A DNA stretch of 43,008 nt, taken from assembly GCA_022510605.1 (NCBI GenBank), contig JAFLTB010000015.1:1-43008 (forward strand), read 5' to 3'. The notes under the pieces are model-generated. The model was not told the origin of the DNA, searched no databases, and saw nothing but the letters and a program-made list of their open reading frames with translations. The position numbers were made by a program, and so were the translations under genes. Every line of letters begins with the position of its first letter. The stretch's first letter is position 1. This document shows positions 26,966 through 34,603 of this stretch, one piece after another. Origin of the DNA: Lachnospiraceae bacterium. GTDB lineage: Bacteria > Bacillota > Clostridia > Lachnospirales > Lachnospiraceae.

Positions 26966-28759
26966 ATGAATCAACACCAAAACGGGAAAAACAGGAGAAA
27001 TTTTACAAAAAGAGTGGGGAAACAGGCTGTCAGCATATGCCTTGCCTTTACACTGATTCTGGGGATTTTTCCAAACAATGCAAAAGCCGCAGTGACCCCG
27101 GCAAAGTCAACCAATATCCATAAGGAAAGTTATATATTTTATGGTGCGGTAGATGATAATTGGAGCAGCACGGTTACGTCGTATCTGCTTGCTGACAAAA
27201 ATGGCGGCATAATCCGTGTAGAGGCCATTGGAAATTCCGTGGTAGTGGAAATGTACAGTGGGGATGAATTTACGCTGGAATCAAGCCTCACCCTGACTAT
27301 GGAACTCCCGATATTTGGAGGCTTTTATGCGGGAAGCCAGTATAATTACCTGGTATTTGGACAGAGGAATACAGAGGAAGAGGACAGCTGTGAAGTGCTT
27401 CGCATTGTGAAATACACAAAGGACTGGCAGAGGGTAGAGGCCGCCGGAGTATATGGAGCCAATACAACCGTCCCCTTTGATGCCGGTAGTCTCCGCATGT
27501 GCGAATATGGCGATATGCTTTATATTCGTACCTGCCACGAAATGTACACCTCCGACGATGGATACAATCATCAGGCCAATATGACCATCTGTTACAATCA
27601 GGCAGCAAACGAAATCACGGCGGCCAATACAGGAGTCAGCAATACATCCACCGGATATGTCAGCCACTCCTTTAATCAGTTTATCAGCCAGGATGGAGAG
27701 GACTTGTATACCGTAGACCATGGGGATGCCTATCCGCGTTCGATTATCCTGATGAAGTACAGTGGAAAGGCTGGCAGTGCTTCTCTGGGCAGGGTTGATG
27801 CCGCTCTGAATATGATATCCTTCCCTGGCGAAATAGGGCTGAACTATACCGGTGCCTCCGTGGGGGCTCTGGAAACCTCCTCCTCAGACTGTCTTGTGGC
27901 TTATAATTCAGTGGACCAGGAATATTTCTACGGTTTCGTAAGAAATGTATATGTGGCCTCTGTGGATAAAAATAATTTTTCTTCCTCTGCAGTCCGGACA
28001 AAACAATTTACAAACTTTTCGCCTACAGGAGAAGATTCTGCCTCGAATCCTGTTCTGGTAAAAATACCGGACGACCGTTTTCTGTTGATGTGGGAAGTAT
28101 ATGATTCAAATCAGGTAAGAACGATTCAGGGGAAACCGGGAACCAATACCATTCAATATGTGATGTTAGATAATGAGGGAAATGCCATTGGAGACGTACA
28201 TACGGAAAAGGCTGACTTGTCAGATTGTAAGCCGCTTGTAACAGAAAATCAGGTCACATGGTATGTGACAGATAACAGTGCGCCTACATTTTACCGTCTG
28301 GATGTAACAACAGGGAAACTGACAGCCATCAGGACAGAAAAGGAACAGGAAGATAAGAAGAACAAGGAAGAAAATAATCCGAACAATCCTACATCCAGTT
28401 CAACATCCAAAACGAAAAGTGATGGAACCATAAAACCATCCGATACCTCCACAGCAGTGGTTACGGCTCCTGCTAAAGTAAAGAAAATAACCGCTAAAAA
28501 CAAGCAAAAAAAATCCGCCATATTGACCTGGGAAAAAGTTTCCGGTGTCAAGGGCTACCAAATCCAGTATGCCCTGAACAAGAAATTCACCAAAAAGAAA
28601 AAAAGCAAACTTATAACAAAAAACACTGGCAAAATCACCATCAAAAAACTGAAGAAAAAGAAAACCTATTACTTCCGCATCCGTGCCTACAAGTTAAATG
28701 GAACCAAAAAGGTATATGGCAGCTGGAGCAAGGCAAAGAAAATCAAAATCAAGAAATAA
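26966..28759 (+). CDS. Secreted protein with C-terminal fibronectin type III domain
   Basis: A 597-residue exported protein. The signal peptide has a Lys/Arg-rich start (about 5-20), a hydrophobic core and a probable cut after NAKAA near residue 42. A large beta-rich region (about 45-455), with repeated short strands ending in Asn, Asp and Gly turns, may be a propeller or similar sensor domain, but I recognise no named family. A Ser/Thr/Asn-rich linker (about 455-505) leads to one fibronectin type III domain (about 508-597) full of lysine (LTWEKVSGVKGYQIQYA, YYFRIRAYK). No LPXTG or SLH anchor is visible; the basic tail may bind anionic cell wall polymers. AAGGAGG precedes the ATG at 26966. 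Confidence 0.85.
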   Translation: MNQHQNGKNRRNFTKRVGKQAVSICLAFTLILGIFPNNAKAAVTPAKSTNIHKESYIFYGAVDDNWSSTVTSYLLADKNGGIIRVEAIGNSVVVEMYSGDEFTLESSLTLTMELPIFGGFYAGSQYNYLVFGQRNTEEEDSCEVLRIVKYTKDWQRVEAAGVYGANTTVPFDAGSLRMCEYGDMLYIRTCHEMYTSDDGYNHQANMTICYNQAANEITAANTGVSNTSTGYVSHSFNQFISQDGEDLYTVDHGDAYPRSIILMKYSGKAGSASLGRVDAALNMISFPGEIGLNYTGASVGALETSSSDCLVAYNSVDQEYFYGFVRNVYVASVDKNNFSSSAVRTKQFTNFSPTGEDSASNPVLVKIPDDRFLLMWEVYDSNQVRTIQGKPGTNTIQYVMLDNEGNAIGDVHTEKADLSDCKPLVTENQVTWYVTDNSAPTFYRLDVTTGKLTAIRTEKEQEDKKNKEENNPNNPTSSSTSKTKSDGTIKPSDTSTAVVTAPAKVKKITAKNKQKKSAILTWEKVSGVKGYQIQYALNKKFTKKKKSKLITKNTGKITIKKLKKKKTYYFRIRAYKLNGTKKVYGSWSKAKKIKIKK

Positions 28760-28761
28760 TA

Positions 28762-28956
28762 CAAGAGAAACTGTTCCCTTAGACAGTTCAGATTATCAGG
28801 GGAAACCACAAAAAACCGACCTCCAATCACTAGAACTTTGGTCTGACTTTGGGAGGTCGGTTTGCGAGAGCATTTGATGCGAAGCATCACTTCTGCTCGA
28901 TTCGATTTGTGGTTTCCCTTGATTTTTTGGACATGTCTTTTTTACAGTTTCTCTTG
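28762..28956. repeat. Second type of cruciform element, 195 bp
   Basis: A perfect 13 bp terminal inverted repeat CAAGAGAAACTGT (28762-28774 / 28944-28956) encloses a second stem AGGGGAAACCACAAA-like / TTTGTGGTTTCCCT (about 28798-28812 / 28907-28920). That stem encloses two hairpins: AAACCGACCTCC/GGAGGTCGGTTT (28813-28824 / 28852-28863), and one based on GAGAGCA, GATGC, GCATC and TGCTC (about 28866-28900). No protein is encoded. Its sequence is unrelated to the other repeat family, but the build is similar. It may also end transcription of the preceding gene. Confidence 0.75.
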
Positions 28957-29011
28957 AAAACGCCCGATTTTTAGTCAAAACTCCCATGTCGTACTACGCC
29001 ATATGCCCCCC

Positions 29012-29040
29012 TTGCAAACCATTTTAACCTCTGTTACAAT
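29012..29040 (+). promoter_or_regulatory. Promoter for the DUF5688-type gene
   Basis: TTGCAA (29012-29017), 17-base spacer, TACAAT (29035-29040), followed 48 bases later by the start codon of the next gene. Confidence 0.65.
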
Positions 29041-29087
29041 CCTTATACATGGAGAGAATGTTTTGTGAAAATGGGAAGGGAGATTCT

Positions 29088-29996
29088 ATGACAGAAAACA
29101 CGTTTATACAGAAAGTGATGGAGGTACTTCGGGAAAGATTTTCCCCGGAGGAGTATGAGATTCACGAAGATGTCTTTACCAAAAACAACGATACCCGCCG
29201 ACACGGTATTGTGATGAAAAAGAAGGGGGAAATTATATCCCCGACGATTTATGTGGATTCCTATTACAAGGATTATCTGGATAAAAAAATGACGATACCG
29301 GAAATAGCAGAGCAGATTTCCGGAGTGTGGCAGCGAATCCGGGAACACGCATCTCAATACAATTCCCTGACCCTGGACTTTGAATTCTGCAGAGAGAAGG
29401 TGATTTACCGACTGGTTTCCCGGGAGAGAAACTCACAGCTGCTGCAGAAAATACCGTATATTCCTTTTTTAAATCTTGCCATTACCTTTCAGCTTGTGTG
29501 CAATATATCCGAACAGGGAATAGAGACATTGCGCATCAGCAATGAACTGATGGACAAGTGGGGAGTCTCCACCAGGACATTGGTCACCCTGGCAGAGAAA
29601 AATACGCCCCGGTTATTTCCGCCAAAAGTGGATTCTCTTACCAACCTGCTTCTTCAGTATTTTGAACTGGCAGAACACTTTCTGCCGGAACAGGAGGGGG
29701 CGCCGGATCCGACGGCTTCCATGCTGATACTTTCCAATGAGTGCAGTATCAATGGAGCCACCACATTGCTGTACCCGGATATGATTCACAATCTGGCAGA
29801 AAAGTACCAGAAAAATTTGTACATATTACCCAGCAGTATCCATGAACTTATTCTGATTCCAGATGACAATGCAGAGTCCCTTTCTGAGCTGACAAAACTG
29901 GTAAGAGATATTAATCAGCGGCATGTCCAAAAAGAAGAAGTTTTGTCCGATACAGCCTATTATTACGACCGAAACGAAAAGAGATTTTTATTCTGA
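29088..29996 (+). CDS. DUF5688-type protein of unknown function
   Basis: A 302-residue soluble protein resembling the DUF5688 family, which is frequent and often multi-copy in Lachnospiraceae. Recognisable traits are the N-terminal FIQKVMEVLRERFSPEEYEIHEDVFTKNN type region (split here for reading), RHGIVMKKKGEIISPTIYVDSYY, and a C-terminal segment with IYPD-like and SSIHE motifs (LPSSIHELILIPD). No catalytic motif is evident to me. The ATG at 29088 has AAGGGAG upstream. It is a single gene with its own promoter, followed by a tRNA gene. Confidence 0.75.
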   Translation: MTENTFIQKVMEVLRERFSPEEYEIHEDVFTKNNDTRRHGIVMKKKGEIISPTIYVDSYYKDYLDKKMTIPEIAEQISGVWQRIREHASQYNSLTLDFEFCREKVIYRLVSRERNSQLLQKIPYIPFLNLAITFQLVCNISEQGIETLRISNELMDKWGVSTRTLVTLAEKNTPRLFPPKVDSLTNLLLQYFELAEHFLPEQEGAPDPTASMLILSNECSINGATTLLYPDMIHNLAEKYQKNLYILPSSIHELILIPDDNAESLSELTKLVRDINQRHVQKEEVLSDTAYYYDRNEKRFLF

Positions 29997-30005
29997 AAAT
30001 TTTCC

Positions 30006-30035
30006 TTTACAAAACACACTGAAATGATATATAAT
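30006..30035 (+). promoter_or_regulatory. Promoter for tRNA-Arg
   Basis: TTTACA (30006-30011), 18-base spacer and a perfect TATAAT (30030-30035), 11 bases before the tRNA. Confidence 0.7.
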
Positions 30036-30046
30036 GGATAAGCAAT

Positions 30047-30119
30047 GCACCTGTAGCTCAGTGGATAGAGTAGAGGTTTCCGAAGCCTTTGGTCGGGGGT
30101 TCAAATCCCTTCAGGTGCA
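30047..30119 (+). tRNA. tRNA-Arg (anticodon CCG)
   Basis: A full cloverleaf is visible: acceptor stem GCACCTG/CAGGTGC, D arm GCTC-loop-GAGT, anticodon arm GAGGT-TTCCGAA-GCCTT with anticodon CCG reading CGG arginine codons, a short variable loop and T arm GGGGG-TTCAAAT-CCCTT. The discriminator base is A and the CCA end is not encoded, so it must be added after transcription. It is a lone tRNA gene with its own promoter. Confidence 0.93.
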
Positions 30120-30131
30120 TTCTTTTTATTG

Positions 30132-30155
30132 TAGCACGATGGTGCCATCGTGCTA
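30132..30155. repeat. 24 bp perfect palindrome downstream of tRNA-Arg
   Basis: TAGCACGATGG and CCATCGTGCTA, 11 bp arms with a 2-base centre, lie 12 bases after the tRNA and 42 before the kinase-like gene. It could be an operator, an RNA hairpin ending the tRNA transcript, or a protein-binding palindrome. Only one copy is present here. Confidence 0.6.
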
Positions 30156-30197
30156 GGGGAGTTTTGCAGAGATTGGCCAAAGAAAGGAGAATCTGCT

Positions 30198-31061
30198 ATG
30201 AACATAAGCATAACGGGCACCCTTGGCAGTGGTAAATCCAGTGTGTGCGCAGTTTTGGAAAAACATGGCTACTCAACGATTTCCAACGGTGTGTTATTTC
30301 GGGAAATTGCAAAGGAAAAGGGAATCACCGTGGTAGAGTTAAATGAACTGGCCAAGACAGATAAATCGATTGATAAAATGTTAGATGACCGCAGTATCCG
30401 TCTGGGCAAAGAGCGGGAGAATACCATTTTTGATTCCCGTATGGGCTGGCATTTTATTCCGGACAGTTTCAAAGTGTTTTTATTTGCCAATATGAATGAG
30501 GCGGCCCGAAGGGTATATGCGGCGGATCGTATTTCTGAGGCTTATCAGTCCGAACTGGACGCCAAAGCGGATTTGATAAAGCGGCAGTTACTGGAGAAGG
30601 AACGGTTTTTCTCACTATATGGAGTGGATTACCTTGATTTACATAATTACGATTTGGTGATTGAAAGTACCTCTGCTTCTCCGGAGCAGGTGGCAGAAAA
30701 GATTTTGGAGACTCTGGCGGAATACCATAAGGATAAGCAGACCATGCTGTTAAATCCTACCTCCATCTATCCATCGGAGACAGCCTCAGCCATAACGAAA
30801 GAGGAATTGGAAAAGGCCATGGAAGGAGGACTGTCGGAACCGATTCAGATTGGACTGATTCAAAATAATTTCTGTGTGCTGAAGGGAGATTGCCGGCTGC
30901 TTTCGTCTATTTTGAAAAAGGAAACCTTCCTTTCTGTCAATTATCAGAAGGCGGCAGAGGGAAACCTGCCGGACAGCGATTTATTGGAGAAATTTGAGAC
31001 GTTAGGGGAGTTCACGTACAAGATTCGTCCTGAGGCAGATGCTCCGGCGATTTTTTGCTGA
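30198..31061 (+). CDS. CMP-kinase-like P-loop protein with ParB-like C-terminal domain
   Basis: A 287-residue soluble protein. Residues 1-178 look like the archaeal-type or second family of cytidylate kinases: P-loop TGTLGSGKSS, a YSTISNGVLFREIA motif and a lid-like RISEAYQSELDAKADL. After a linker, residues 184-250 resemble a ParB/sulfiredoxin-fold domain: an LNPTSIYPS start, a central EPIQIGLIQNN strand and a LKGDCRLLSS segment in the place of the usual GHHRL motif. That second assignment is by pattern only. The ATG at 30198 has AAAGGAG upstream. A standard cmk is already at 7202, so a role other than CMP phosphorylation is likely. Confidence 0.7.
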   Translation: MNISITGTLGSGKSSVCAVLEKHGYSTISNGVLFREIAKEKGITVVELNELAKTDKSIDKMLDDRSIRLGKERENTIFDSRMGWHFIPDSFKVFLFANMNEAARRVYAADRISEAYQSELDAKADLIKRQLLEKERFFSLYGVDYLDLHNYDLVIESTSASPEQVAEKILETLAEYHKDKQTMLLNPTSIYPSETASAITKEELEKAMEGGLSEPIQIGLIQNNFCVLKGDCRLLSSILKKETFLSVNYQKAAEGNLPDSDLLEKFETLGEFTYKIRPEADAPAIFC

Positions 31062-31079
31062 AAAAATTTTTTGAAAACA

Positions 31080-31108
31080 TGGACAAAATCTGCAAAAATT
31101 GTTATACT
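31080..31108 (+). promoter_or_regulatory. Promoter before the membrane-anchored protein gene
   Basis: TGGACA (31080-31085), 17-base spacer, TATACT (31103-31108). The next start codon is 60 bases on. Confidence 0.6.
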
Positions 31109-31167
31109 ATGTAAAGAAATACAAGTTTAGAACTTTTTTTGTAAAGTACAGAAAGTTGGAATTTACC

Positions 31168-31803
31168 ATGAAATTAAAATATAAAAAACTCATTATTGGT
31201 ATAACTGTCGTTACTTTAGCACTTAGTTTTTTTATTCTGACACTGATACCCACTGGCGGTTCTGAGAAGCATAGTGCCGCAGATGCGGAGCTGGTCTTGA
31301 ATCAGAATGAAGATATTAATAAATTGATTGCCGACTATTATGCAGCAAAAAAAATTGTCGATATTGAAACGATGAGTACGCTGGTCAGTGATCCGAATCA
31401 GATTGAACGGGAAAAGTTTACGGCCATGGCTGCGTATGTGGAGGATTACCAGAATATTAACTGTTATATGATAAAGAGTGAGGAAGAAGACGCTTACCGG
31501 GTATATGCCAGGTATGATATGAAGTTAAAAAATATTGAGAGCCTGGGCCCGTGTCTGACATCCTTTTATGTGACGACGACCTCAGATGGAAAGTATGTTA
31601 TTTACCTGAGTGCCTTGGATGAGGTGCAGGAGGATTTTATATCCGCTGCTGACGAGAATTCGGATGTTTTAGAACTGGAGGAAGAAGTGGCAAACGGCCT
31701 TCAGGAGGTCATTGATAAGGATGAATCCTTCAAGCAGTTTTACCAGAAGTTGGATAAAGAGATTCAGAGTACGGCATCCGGCAGTGCGGCAGCTGGCCAG
31801 TAG
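31168..31803 (+). CDS. Membrane-anchored extracytoplasmic protein of unknown function
   Basis: A 211-residue protein with one N-terminal hydrophobic segment (about 8-27) after a Lys-rich start, then an outer domain of mixed helices and strands. The order of helix DINKLIADYYAAKKIVD, charged loop and curved strands (YRVYARYDMKL, TSFYVTTTSDGKYVIYLS) is reminiscent of an NTF2-like fold, but I cannot assign it firmly. The C-terminus ends in a Ser/Ala-rich tail. There is no lipobox cysteine at the end of the membrane segment. The ATG at 31168 has only a weak binding site. It is a single gene between a promoter and a terminator. Confidence 0.7.
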   Translation: MKLKYKKLIIGITVVTLALSFFILTLIPTGGSEKHSAADAELVLNQNEDINKLIADYYAAKKIVDIETMSTLVSDPNQIEREKFTAMAAYVEDYQNINCYMIKSEEEDAYRVYARYDMKLKNIESLGPCLTSFYVTTTSDGKYVIYLSALDEVQEDFISAADENSDVLELEEEVANGLQEVIDKDESFKQFYQKLDKEIQSTASGSAAAGQ

Positions 31804-31853
31804 CGGAGCGGCAAACTACAGACAGAAAATATAGGAATTTTCATAAAAAAGAG

Positions 31854-31884
31854 AAAGGTACGTTTTTGGAGCGTACCTTTTTTC
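31854..31884 (+). terminator. Intrinsic terminator
   Basis: AAAGGTACG (31854-31862) pairs with CGTACCTTT (31872-31880), followed by a T-run. It ends the preceding membrane-protein gene just before rluF. Confidence 0.85.
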
Positions 31885-31902
31885 AGAATTAGGAGCGGCA
31901 CA

Positions 31903-32649
31903 ATGGAAAAGGAGACCATTCGCATCAATAAATTTTTAAGTCAATATGGAATCTGTTCCCGCAGGGAAGCAGACCGAATGGCAGAGGAGGGGCGTATCTG
32001 CATTAACGGCCAGAGAGCTGAAAAAGGCAGTATGGTAGAACCGGAGGATGTTGTTACGGTGGATGGCCGTCTAGTGGAACGAAAACAGAAGGAAATCATT
32101 CTGGCATTTCATAAGCCCGCCGGAGTAGTTTGTACCAGTAGTAAAAAGGAAGCGGATAATATCATTGACTATCTTAAGTTTCCCGAACGGATTTATCCGG
32201 TGGGACGTCTGGACAAGGACTCCACGGGACTGATTCTCCTCACCAACAATGGCCAGTTGATGGAAGATATTCTCCGGGGAAGGAATGGACACGAGAAGGA
32301 ATATATCGTTACCCTGGACCGGCCCATGAAGCCGGAGATATATGCTGCCATGGAGCAGGGTGTTCCGATTCTGGATACCATGACAAAGCCCTGCCGTATT
32401 TCCCACCGGCAGGGGACGCAGTTTCATATTACCCTGACCCAGGGGTTAAACCGGCAGATTCGCCGTATGTGTGAATATTTTGGCTACCGGGTGCGGACAT
32501 TAAAAAGGATTCGTGTCATGAATATTATGCTGGGAGATTTGCCGGAAGGAAAGTGGCGGTATCTCACGGAAGGGGAAATCACCCGGCTGAAACAGGAATG
32601 CAGGAAAAGGAACTTGGAAGGAGACAGGAATGGAGCAGCAGGCAGTTGA
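31903..32649 (+). CDS. rluF: Pseudouridine synthase, RluF-like
   Basis: RNA pseudouridine synthase of the RsuA/RluB/E/F group. The 248 residues have an N-terminal S4 RNA-binding domain (INKFLSQYGICSRREADRM) and a catalytic domain with the active-site aspartate in YPVGRLDKDSTGLILLTN. EKEYIVTL and GLNRQIRRMCEYFGYRV follow, all family hallmarks. The RluF assignment, 23S rRNA near position 2604 in E. coli, is from overall pattern; RluB-like specificity cannot be excluded. It overlaps ligA by 20 bases. Confidence 0.88.
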   Translation: MEKETIRINKFLSQYGICSRREADRMAEEGRICINGQRAEKGSMVEPEDVVTVDGRLVERKQKEIILAFHKPAGVVCTSSKKEADNIIDYLKFPERIYPVGRLDKDSTGLILLTNNGQLMEDILRGRNGHEKEYIVTLDRPMKPEIYAAMEQGVPILDTMTKPCRISHRQGTQFHITLTQGLNRQIRRMCEYFGYRVRTLKRIRVMNIMLGDLPEGKWRYLTEGEITRLKQECRKRNLEGDRNGAAGS

Positions 32650-34603
32650 GCGCATGAAGGAACTGGTGGAACGCCTCAATGAGGCAGCCAGAGTTTACTA
32701 TCAGGGACAGGACGAAATCATGTCCAACTATGAATACGATAAATTGTATGATGAACTGGAGCAGTTAGAGAAGGACACAGGGATTGTCATGTCTGCCAGT
32801 CCTACGAGCCATGTGGGCTACGAGACCATCAGTGAACTGCCAAAGGAAGCGCATATTGCTCCTATGCTGTCCCTGGACAAGACAAAAGAAGTGGAAGAAC
32901 TTACGGCCTTTCTGGGGGAGCAGGAAGGGCTTCTGTCCCTGAAATTAGATGGTCTCAGCGTTATACTGACCTATGAGGGCGGCCGGCTGGCAAAAGCACT
33001 GACCCGGGGCAATGGTGAAATCGGAGAGGTCATTACCAACAATGCAAGAACCTTTGTAAACATACCAGGGCAGATTTCCTATGCTGGCACATTGGTGATT
33101 CGGGGAGAGGCTCTGATTCGCTATTCCGATTTTGAGCGGCTGAATACCCAGACAGCAGAAATCAGCGAAAAATATAAAAATCCAAGAAATCTGTGCAGCG
33201 GCAGTGTACGCCAGTTAAACAATGAAATTACCGCAAAGAGACATGTGCATTTTTATGTCTACAATATCATATCTGCAGGAGAAGATGCCCGCTTTGCCAC
33301 CAAAAAGGAAGAACTGGACTGGCTGTCCGGTTTCGGTTTTGATGTGGTACCCTATAAAAAAGTGAAGGGAGTGAATCTTCCTGCCGCCGTAGAGCAATTT
33401 TCAAAGGAAGTTACCACCTGTGATTTGCCAAGCGATGGACTGGTACTGACCTTTGATGACATTGCCTACAGTGCTTCTCTGGGACGGACGGCCAAATTTC
33501 CACGGGATTCCCTGGCTTTTAAGTGGCAGGATGAGCTGGCAGATACCACTTTACAGGAAATTGAGTGGAGTGCTTCCCGGACAGGGCTGATTAATCCAGT
33601 GGCCATCTTTGAGCCGGTGGAATTAGAGGGGACCACTGTGAGCCGGGCCAGCGTGCACAATATCAGTATTTTGAAGGAATTGAAACTGGGCATTGGCGAC
33701 ACCATTTCCGTCTATAAAGCCAACATGATTATTCCGCAGATTTATGAGAACAAAATCAGGTCTGGCAACTGTAAGATTCCAGACCGGTGTCCGGTGTGTG
33801 AGGAGGAGACAGAACTTGTCAATGAAAATGGTTCGATTGTACTGATGTGTAAAAACCCCGACTGTTATGCGAAAAAAATCAAATCCCTCAGCCATTTTGT
33901 CAGCCGGGATGCCATGAATATTGACGGTCTTTCGGAAGCCACATTGGAAAAACTGATAAACATGAAACTGATTCACTCGGTGTCAGACATTTTTCATCTG
34001 GCACAGTATAAAGATGTGTTCGTGGAAATGGAGGGCTTTGGGGAGAAATCCTTTCAGAATCTGATGGAGGCCATTGAGAGGGCAAAGGATGTGCCATTGG
34101 AAAAGATGATTTACAGTCTGGGCATTAAAGGCATTGGCCTCAGTATGGCAAGACTGATAGTACGCACCTATCCGTTTACGCCCTCTGAGATGAATCAGCT
34201 GACGGTGGAGCAGTTATGTGAGATTGATGGCATCGGAGAGGTGTTAGCCAGATCCTTTGTGGACTTTTTTGCCAATGAAAAAAACCAGGAACTGGTGGAG
34301 CAGTTAGAGCATATTTTGCGGATTCAGTACCCGGAGAGCGTATCAGAACAGCCACTGGAGGGAAAGACCTTTGTGATTACCGGGAGTTTATCCCACTTTG
34401 ACAACCGCAGTCAGTGCAAAGAGCGCATTGAGGCTCTGGGAGGAAAGGTGGCAGGAAGTGTCAGCTCCCGCACCGATTATCTGGTGAATAATGACATTCA
34501 TTCTTCCTCCTCCAAAAATAAAAAGGCAAAAGAATTAAATATTCCGATTCTTACGGAAGAAGAACTCCTTGTTCTTCTGTCGGGGGAGCCGGTCAGAGGA
34601 TAA
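32630..34603 (+). CDS. ligA: NAD-dependent DNA ligase
   Basis: Seals nicks in replication and repair using NAD. At 657 residues it is full length. Domains in order: Ia helical region, adenylation domain with the AMP lysine in LKLDGLS, OB fold, four-cysteine zinc finger (CPVCEEE and CKNPDCYA), helix-hairpin-helix repeats (FGEKSF, IKGIGLS, DGIGEV), and a C-terminal BRCT domain (FVITGSLSHFDNRSQ). Its ATG at 32630 is within rluF. Its last 69 bases overlap the end of the convergent flippase gene. Confidence 0.97.
   Translation: MEQQAVERMKELVERLNEAARVYYQGQDEIMSNYEYDKLYDELEQLEKDTGIVMSASPTSHVGYETISELPKEAHIAPMLSLDKTKEVEELTAFLGEQEGLLSLKLDGLSVILTYEGGRLAKALTRGNGEIGEVITNNARTFVNIPGQISYAGTLVIRGEALIRYSDFERLNTQTAEISEKYKNPRNLCSGSVRQLNNEITAKRHVHFYVYNIISAGEDARFATKKEELDWLSGFGFDVVPYKKVKGVNLPAAVEQFSKEVTTCDLPSDGLVLTFDDIAYSASLGRTAKFPRDSLAFKWQDELADTTLQEIEWSASRTGLINPVAIFEPVELEGTTVSRASVHNISILKELKLGIGDTISVYKANMIIPQIYENKIRSGNCKIPDRCPVCEEETELVNENGSIVLMCKNPDCYAKKIKSLSHFVSRDAMNIDGLSEATLEKLINMKLIHSVSDIFHLAQYKDVFVEMEGFGEKSFQNLMEAIERAKDVPLEKMIYSLGIKGIGLSMARLIVRTYPFTPSEMNQLTVEQLCEIDGIGEVLARSFVDFFANEKNQELVEQLEHILRIQYPESVSEQPLEGKTFVITGSLSHFDNRSQCKERIEALGGKVAGSVSSRTDYLVNNDIHSSSSKNKKAKELNIPILTEEELLVLLSGEPVRG

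Noticed and set aside
31021-31080. T- and A-rich stretch after the kinase-like gene considered as a terminator
   Set aside because: I found no convincing G/C stem in it.
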